Assembly: GCF_030817495.1 (NCBI RefSeq)
Contig: NZ_JAUSZK010000001.1
Span: forward strand, 3,327,001 to 3,391,000
From: Streptomyces sp. V3I7
GTDB taxonomy: Bacteria; Actinomycetota; Actinomycetes; Streptomycetales; Streptomycetaceae
Direction of reading: 5' to 3'
Length of the DNA stretch: 64,000 nucleotides
Positions 54,276 through 64,000 of the stretch are shown here, piece by piece. The notes beneath the pieces are model-generated. The model saw nothing but the letters and a program-made list of their open reading frames with translations. It did no database searches and was not told the DNA's origin. Both the position numbers and the translations under genes were made by a program. Each line of letters opens with the position of its first letter. The stretch's first letter is position 1.

Positions 54276-54532
54276 CGTGTGCACCCGCGCCACAGTCGGC
54301 CGACGGCCCGCTTGTCCCACGACCAACCGACCCCTCAGCCGCCGTCCACGGCGGTTCAGCGACCTCGACAACCCCCGCGACGGTGCCCGCGACACCTCTG
54401 CGACGCCCTTGGGCGACTCTTCGACGCCCCTCGACCGCCGTTCCGTACCCGCTCCACCGACCTGCACCCACCCCTCGGTGTTCGATTACCTGCCGGGTTA
54501 CGGTCGCTCTCCACAGATTCGATGACTTTCTT

Positions 54533-55079
54533 CCGTCCACATCCTGGGGACTGGCAAGTTGTCCAGATCGTGTCCACAGCCAAGCCTGTTGAAAGACCAT
54601 CAGCCCAGGTCAGCTGGCTGTGGATTCGTGGACGAACGATCTCCACAGGCTGTGGACGAAGAGAGGATCCACAGGCTGTGGGAAAAGTTGTCCACCGGCG
54701 ACCCACAGGCTGGAGCCGGTTGTCCCCAAGGATCGTCAGCTTCTCCACATGACTGTCCACTGTTCGGCAACGTGCCGCCCCCGATCACCGCGTCGAGTGA
54801 AAGCGGTCACACCAAGGTGCCGGATTGGGCTGTGGGAAACGTGAGTAAACCTGGGGACGCAGCTGGGGAGAAGTCAGCCCCGGCTGTGGGCGGGGTGTGC
54901 AGAACTTCCTGTTCTCCACAGAGACGCCCGGTTGTCCACCGCCGTCACCCACAGGGCCGGTGGACAAAATCTCCGCGCTGAGCTGGGCAAACGTGGTTAT
55001 CCACGGTATCCACAGGCCCTACTACTACTCCCGACTAGAGAGAGTGCGGAATTCGCTTTGAAGCGGGGCCTGTGCACAA
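54533..55079. other. oriC: Origin of replication oriC with many DnaA boxes
   Basis: The ~1-kb gap between dnaA and dnaN carries boxes in both orientations, most one mismatch from TTGTCCACA or TTATCCACA. Examples: GTGTCCACA 54570, TGTGGACGA 54651, TTGTCCACC 54688, TTGTCCCCA 54720, TTCTCCACA 54741 and 54912, TTGTCCACC 54932, GGTGGACAA 54959, TTATCCACG 54997, GTATCCACA 55006 and TGTGCACAA 55071. Weaker copies fill the spaces (for example TGTGGGAAA 54677 and 54831). The arrangement fits the known Streptomyces oriC. The outer parts (54276-54532, 55080-55239) hold no gene. Confidence 0.95.
54997..55030 (+). promoter_or_regulatory. DnaA-trio-type unwinding element
   Basis: Two adjacent DnaA boxes (TTATCCACG 54997-55005; GTATCCACA 55006-55014) are followed by GGCC and then CTACTACTACTC (55019-55030). 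The order box-GC spacer-repeated CTA equals the bacterial basal unwinding system, where DnaA loads onto one strand over 3'-GAT trios. Confidence 0.7.
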
Positions 55080-55239
55080 CTTGCCGTCTCGAGCCCGACC
55101 GCCCCTCCGAGCGACTTGACCCCGACGGGCACCGACTGTCAGTGCGGTGCGTCAGACTGGTTCCCGGCGTCCTTCCCGTCCCAGAGGGCTGTGACGCCGA
55201 GTCGTAGGACTCAGTAGCAACAGCAGGAGGCGGCTTACG

Positions 55240-56370
55240 GTGAAGATCCGGGTGGAACGCGACGTACTCGCGGAGGCAGTGGCCTGGGCGGCCCGCAGCC
55301 TTCCGGCCCGTCCGCCGGCGCCTGTCCTCGCCGGCCTGCTGCTCAAGGCCGAGGACGGCCAGCTGAGCCTCTCCAGCTTCGACTACGAGGTCTCCGCGCG
55401 CGTGTCCGTGGACGCCGAGGTCGAGGAGGACGGCACGGTCCTGGTCTCCGGCCGGCTGCTCGCCGACATCTGCCGCGCCCTCCCCAACCGCCCGGTGGAG
55501 ATTTCCACAGACGGTGTACGGGCGACGGTGGTCTGCGGATCCTCGCGCTTCACACTCCACACCCTGCCTGTGGAGGAGTACCCGTCGCTGCCGCAGATGC
55601 CGAACGCGACGGGCACGGTCCCCGGTGAGGTCTTCGCCTCTGCGGCCGCCCAGGTCGCCATCGCCGCCGGCCGCGACGACACGCTGCCCGTCCTCACCGG
55701 TGTGCGCATCGAGATCGAGGGCGACACGGTCACCCTGGCCTCCACCGACCGCTACCGCTTCGCGGTCCGCGAGTTCCTGTGGAAGCCGGAGAACCCGGAC
55801 GCCTCCGCGGTCGCCCTGGTGCCCGCCAAGACGCTCCTGGACACCGCCAAGGCGCTCACGAGCGGCGACAGCGTCACCCTGGCGCTCTCCGGCTCGGGCT
55901 CCGGCGAGGGCCTGATCGGTTTCGAGGGCGCCGGGCGGCGGACGACCACCCGCCTCCTCGAGGGCGACCTGCCGAAGTACCGCACGCTGTTCCCGACGGA
56001 GTTCAACTCCATCGCCGTGATCGAGACCGCCCCCTTCGTGGAGGCCGTCAAGCGTGTGGCCCTGGTCGCCGAGCGCAACACCCCGGTGCGGCTGAGCTTC
56101 GAGCAGGGCGTGCTCATCCTGGAGGCCGGCTCCAGCGACGACGCACAGGCTGTGGAAAGGGTCGACGCCCAGCTCGACGGCGACGACATCTCCATCGCCT
56201 TCAACCCGACCTTCCTGCTGGACGGCCTGAGCGCCATCGACTCCCCGGTGGCCCAGCTGTCCTTCACGACGTCCACCAAGCCCGCGCTGCTCAGCGGCAA
56301 GCCGGCCGTGGACGCCGAGGCCGACGAGGCGTACAAGTACCTGATCATGCCGGTGCGCCTCAGCGGCTGA
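55240..56370 (+). CDS. dnaN: DNA polymerase III sliding clamp (beta subunit)
   Basis: 376 residues from GTG 55240, preceded by AGGAGGC. Three clamp domains are recognisable: VERDVLAEAVAWAARSLPAR, then PGEVFASAAAQVAIAAGRDDTLPVLTGV (middle, split) and ETAPFVEAVKRVALVAERNT, ending YKYLIMPVRLSG, the standard MPVR(L) C-terminus. It rings DNA and tethers polymerase and repair enzymes. In other streptomycetes a gnd gene follows; here only a remnant is left before recF. Confidence 0.99.
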   Translation: MKIRVERDVLAEAVAWAARSLPARPPAPVLAGLLLKAEDGQLSLSSFDYEVSARVSVDAEVEEDGTVLVSGRLLADICRALPNRPVEISTDGVRATVVCGSSRFTLHTLPVEEYPSLPQMPNATGTVPGEVFASAAAQVAIAAGRDDTLPVLTGVRIEIEGDTVTLASTDRYRFAVREFLWKPENPDASAVALVPAKTLLDTAKALTSGDSVTLALSGSGSGEGLIGFEGAGRRTTTRLLEGDLPKYRTLFPTEFNSIAVIETAPFVEAVKRVALVAERNTPVRLSFEQGVLILEAGSSDDAQAVERVDAQLDGDDISIAFNPTFLLDGLSAIDSPVAQLSFTTSTKPALLSGKPAVDAEADEAYKYLIMPVRLSG

Positions 56371-56481
56371 GCCCGCTCGCCGACAGAGCCGCAGGTGAGG
56401 GCGTGCGCGTGAGCGCGTTTGCCCACAGGTGTGCATAAGCGTCCGGGTTTAGGCTCGGACGCAGGTACGCATGTGCCGCAC

Positions 56482-56541
56482 AGCGACGGCGAGGGCCGGT
56501 GGACTGTGGAAGCCGCCATCGGCCTCGCGGCACCCGCGACC
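56482..56541 (+). pseudogene. Remnant of a deleted 6-phosphogluconate dehydrogenase gene (gnd)
   Basis: In the 245-bp gap between dnaN and recF one frame reads [31 protein letters not shown] is the conserved substrate-binding segment of decarboxylating 6-phosphogluconate dehydrogenases. As I recall, a gnd gene stands here in S. coelicolor and relatives. The sequence on both sides does not match the enzyme, so the gene seems to have been lost by deletions on either side of this block. DnaA-box-like TTGCCCACA lies at 56419-56427. Confidence 0.65.
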
Positions 56542-56615
56542 GAGAACGACGAGAAGCAGCAGTCCACCGGGTCGCCCAGCGATCCACAACCTCTGGGGGA
56601 GGTCGGCGCACGACC

Positions 56616-57737
56616 ATGCACGTCACGCATCTGTCGCTGGCCGACTTCCGCTCGTACGCGCGGGCGGAGGTCCCGCTCGACCCGGGCGTCACCGCCTTCG
56701 TCGGCCCCAACGGGCAGGGCAAGACGAACCTGGTCGAGGCCGTCGGCTATCTCGCCACCCTCGGCAGCCACCGCGTCTCCGCGGACGCCCCGCTGGTGCG
56801 CATGGGCGCGGACCGCGCGATCGTCCGGGCACAGGTCCGGCAGGGCGAGCGGCAGCAGCTGGTCGAGCTGGAGCTGAACCCGGGCAAGGCGAACCGCGCC
56901 CGCGTCAACCGGTCGTCGCAGGTCAAGCCGCGTGACGTGCTCGGGATCGTACGGACCGTCCTCTTCGCGCCCGAGGACCTCGCCCTGATCAAGGGCGATC
57001 CCGGGGAGCGGCGGCGCTTCCTCGATGAGCTGATCACCGCCCGCTCGCCGCGCATGGCGGGCGTGCGCTCCGACTACGAGCGCGTGCTGAAGCAGCGCAA
57101 CACCTTGCTGAAGTCCGCCGCGCTCGCCCGGCGCCACGGCGGCCGCTCGATGGACCTGTCCACGCTCGACGTCTGGGACCAGCACCTCGCGCGCGTGGGC
57201 GCGGAGCTGCTCGCCCAGCGACTCGACCTGATCGCCGCGATCCAGCCGCTCGCCGACAAGGCGTACGAGCAGCTGGCGCCCGGTGGCGGTCCGGTCCACC
57301 TGGAGTACAAGCCGTCGGCGCCCGGCGACGCTCACACGCGCGACGGGCTCCACGAGCAGCTGATGGCCGCGCTCGCCGAGGCGCGCAAGCAGGAGGTCGA
57401 GCGGGGCGTCACCCTGGTCGGCCCGCACCGCGACGACATGGTCCTCCGGCTCGGCCAGCTGCCGGCCAAGGGGTACGCCTCCCACGGCGAGTCCTGGTCG
57501 TACGCGCTGGCGCTGCGCCTGGCCTCGTACGACCTGCTGCGCGCCGAGGGCAACGAGCCCGTGCTGATCCTCGACGACGTGTTCGCCGAGCTGGACATCC
57601 GGCGCCGGGAGCGGCTCGCCGAGCTGGTCGCGCCCGGCGAGCAGGTCCTGGTGACGGCCGCGGTCGACGACGACGTACCGAATGTGCTGGCCGGAGCCCG
57701 GTACGCGGTGTCCGGCGGCACGGTGGAGCGCGCATGA
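56616..57737 (+). CDS. recF: DNA replication and repair protein RecF
   Basis: 373 residues from ATG 56616 ([19 protein letters not shown]). Walker A is [14 protein letters not shown]. The family blocks [24 protein letters not shown] (in two parts), [14 protein letters not shown] and [20 protein letters not shown] are present. Walker B/signature is [19 protein letters not shown]. RecF loads RecA at single-strand gaps. The DciA-like gene overlaps its end by four bases. Confidence 0.98.
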   Translation: MHVTHLSLADFRSYARAEVPLDPGVTAFVGPNGQGKTNLVEAVGYLATLGSHRVSADAPLVRMGADRAIVRAQVRQGERQQLVELELNPGKANRARVNRSSQVKPRDVLGIVRTVLFAPEDLALIKGDPGERRRFLDELITARSPRMAGVRSDYERVLKQRNTLLKSAALARRHGGRSMDLSTLDVWDQHLARVGAELLAQRLDLIAAIQPLADKAYEQLAPGGGPVHLEYKPSAPGDAHTRDGLHEQLMAALAEARKQEVERGVTLVGPHRDDMVLRLGQLPAKGYASHGESWSYALALRLASYDLLRAEGNEPVLILDDVFAELDIRRRERLAELVAPGEQVLVTAAVDDDVPNVLAGARYAVSGGTVERA

Positions 57738-58267
57738 GCACCGGCGAGCCCATGCCCGGCAAGAAGCCCGAGCCGACCGGTGTCGATCTCGCGCGCGTGG
57801 CGCTCCGCGCGGCACGGGAGCAGGCCCGCGCGCGGGGTGACGCGGCGCGGCAGAAGAAGCAGGCGCGGCGCGGTGGCCTGCGCTCCGGCGCGCGCGCCGA
57901 CGGCCGCGATCCGATGGCACTCGGGTCGGCGATCAACCGGCTGATCACCGAGCGGGGCTGGGAGGCCCCGGCCGCGGTGGGCGGCGTGATGGGCCGCTGG
58001 CCGGAGATCGTCGGCGAGGACGTGGCCAAGCACTGTGTGCCGGAGAAGTACGACGAGGACGAGCGCGTGCTGATCGTGCGCTGCGACTCCACGGCATGGG
58101 CGACCAATCTGCGGCTGCTCGCCCCGACGCTGGTGGCCCGACTCAATGAGGACCTCGGCCACGGCGCGGTGAAGCTGATCAAGGTGTTCGGCCCGGCCGG
58201 ACCCACCCGCCGGTACGGCCCGCTGCGCGCTCCGGGCAGCATGGGACCGGGCGATACGTACGGGTGA
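57734..58267 (+). CDS. DUF721 / DciA-like protein
   Basis: 177 residues. An N-terminal Ala/Arg-rich helix ([20 protein letters not shown]) and basic linker precede the DUF721 core: [34 protein letters not shown] and [23 protein letters not shown]721 is the domain of DciA, which assists DnaB loading in bacteria without DnaC. The RecF-overlapping position upstream of gyrB is conserved in actinomycetes. A role in helicase loading here is inference. A short hairpin at 58336 may end the transcript. Confidence 0.88.
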   Translation: MSTGEPMPGKKPEPTGVDLARVALRAAREQARARGDAARQKKQARRGGLRSGARADGRDPMALGSAINRLITERGWEAPAAVGGVMGRWPEIVGEDVAKHCVPEKYDEDERVLIVRCDSTAWATNLRLLAPTLVARLNEDLGHGAVKLIKVFGPAGPTRRYGPLRAPGSMGPGDTYG

Positions 58268-60680
<2,413 letters not shown>

Positions 60681-60722
60681 GTCGGTCCCCGCTGACCGCA
60701 CCAGGAAGGATCTTCACCAGCA

Positions 60723-63320
<2,598 letters not shown>

Positions 63321-63339
63321 CACCGAGGAGTGAGTCATC

Positions 63340-64000
63340 GTGAGCGGAGCCACGGGCGCCGGTTCGGTCGGTACCTCGACCGACACCTCTGCCGACAAGA
63401 AAGCGGAGGGCGGCGGCCGTGGCTCCGCCGCGCATACGAAGGACTCGCACTCGCCTGACACTCATGGATCCGATGGATCCCACGGATCCCAGGGGGGAAC
63501 TGTGACGGAAACCCGCGGCTCGCAGGCGCACGCGTCCGGAGAGGGCCCGGCCACACCCGGCGCCCAGCCGGCCCCCGAGGCGGCGCGCGCGGCGTCGCCG
63601 CTGCCCAGCGAGCGTCAGCCGCAGCAGCCCTCCGAGCCGTACCACCCGCCGCAGGCCTACCCGGCGCAGGCGCCCGCGGGCGCCGTACGCCGCCCGCGCA
63701 CCGGCGCGGGCGTCCGTACCGCCCCGCGCACCCGCAAGGCCCGGCTGCGCGTGGCCAAGGCCGACCCGTGGTCGGTGATGAAGGTCAGCTTCCTGCTCTC
63801 CATCGCGCTCGGCATCTGCACGGTCGTCGCGTCGGCGGTGCTGTGGATGGTCCTGGACGCCATGGGCGTCTTCTCCACCGTCGGCGGCACGATCTCCGAG
63901 GCGACGGGCGCGACCGAGGCGACGGGCTTCGACCTCCAGGCCTTCCTGTCCCTCCCGCACGTCCTGATGTTCGCGGCGGTCATCGCGGTCATCGACATCG
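63340..64000 (+). CDS. DUF3566 transmembrane protein (3' end cut by window)
   Basis: About 220 residues are visible from GTG 63340, which follows GAGGAG. The first ~135 residues are a disordered cytoplasmic region rich in Gly, Ser, Pro, Gln and Arg (QPQQPSEPYHPPQAYPAQAP). RKARLRVAKADPWSVMKVSF then leads into membrane spans (FLLSIALGICTVVASAVLWM; LPHVLMFAAVIAVIDI at the edge). This is the DUF3566 pattern. The gene after gyrA in mycobacteria (Rv0007) belongs to the same family, which is linked to cell-wall and division functions. Function here is unknown. Confidence 0.87.
   Translation, partial: MSGATGAGSVGTSTDTSADKKAEGGGRGSAAHTKDSHSPDTHGSDGSHGSQGGTVTETRGSQAHASGEGPATPGAQPAPEAARAASPLPSERQPQQPSEPYHPPQAYPAQAPAGAVRRPRTGAGVRTAPRTRKARLRVAKADPWSVMKVSFLLSIALGICTVVASAVLWMVLDAMGVFSTVGGTISEATGATEATGFDLQAFLSLPHVLMFAAVIAVIDI

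Overview
The window is about 64 kb of a high-GC actinomycete chromosome spanning the replication origin, almost certainly a Streptomyces. The evidence is the gene order rnpA-rpmH-dnaA-oriC-dnaN-recF-gyrB-gyrA, the SsgA/SsgR sporulation pair, many copies of the Streptomyces parS palindrome GTTTCACGTGAAAC, frequent GTG/TTG starts, and very rare TTA codons.

Layout. 0-16.6 kb is a mixed accessory and housekeeping arm: thiC with a TPP riboswitch, a His-rich YibE/F membrane protein, ssgA-ssgR, small membrane proteins, the tyrosine phosphatase ptpA coupled to a Cys/Met PLP enzyme, a broken LysR regulator, a flavohemoglobin-like oxidoreductase, acetyltransferases, a MarR/MFS pair and a serine hydrolase. 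16.7-21.8 kb holds dnaB, a MATE exporter and the rpsF-ssb-rpsR-rplI operon. 22-29.2 kb is cell-envelope work: femX, an alanine-racemase-like protein, a GT-C glycosyltransferase and a class A penicillin-binding protein. 29.5-33.4 kb has a frameshifted PadR regulator, inositol-phosphate synthase, an MFS transporter and an LppU-like protein. 33.5-44.9 kb is the conserved actinobacterial module cca - DUF6049 - murJ - pseudokinase - sigM - anti-sigma - trxB - trxA, linking lipid II export, envelope stress sensing and thiol redox. 45-52 kb is parB-parA-rsmG-khpB/jag-yidC-yidD-rnpA-rpmH, reading leftward. 52.3-64 kb is dnaA, oriC, dnaN, recF, a DciA-like gene, gyrB, gyrA and a DUF3566 membrane protein, reading rightward.

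Functionally, the window gathers replication initiation (dnaA, oriC, dnaN, a DciA-like candidate helicase partner, dnaB), topology (gyrB/A) and segregation. For segregation there are parAB plus nine perfect and three one-mismatch parS sites, all to the left of oriC here. Around these sits envelope assembly (murJ, PBP, femX, yidC).

Most notable observations: a DnaA-box/CTA-trio unwinding motif at the dnaN end of oriC; the remains of a deleted 6-phosphogluconate dehydrogenase gene between dnaN and recF; a second DnaA-box cluster upstream of dnaB; an exact SigR-type promoter before trxBA; in-frame TTA codons in sigM and the LysR gene; parS sites embedded in long palindromes at convergent gene junctions; a free-standing degenerate kinase next to MurJ; and a TPP riboswitch with an atypical 5' half. 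No insertion sequence, prophage, CRISPR array, tRNA or rRNA gene was seen. I found nothing I would confidently call a wholly new system.
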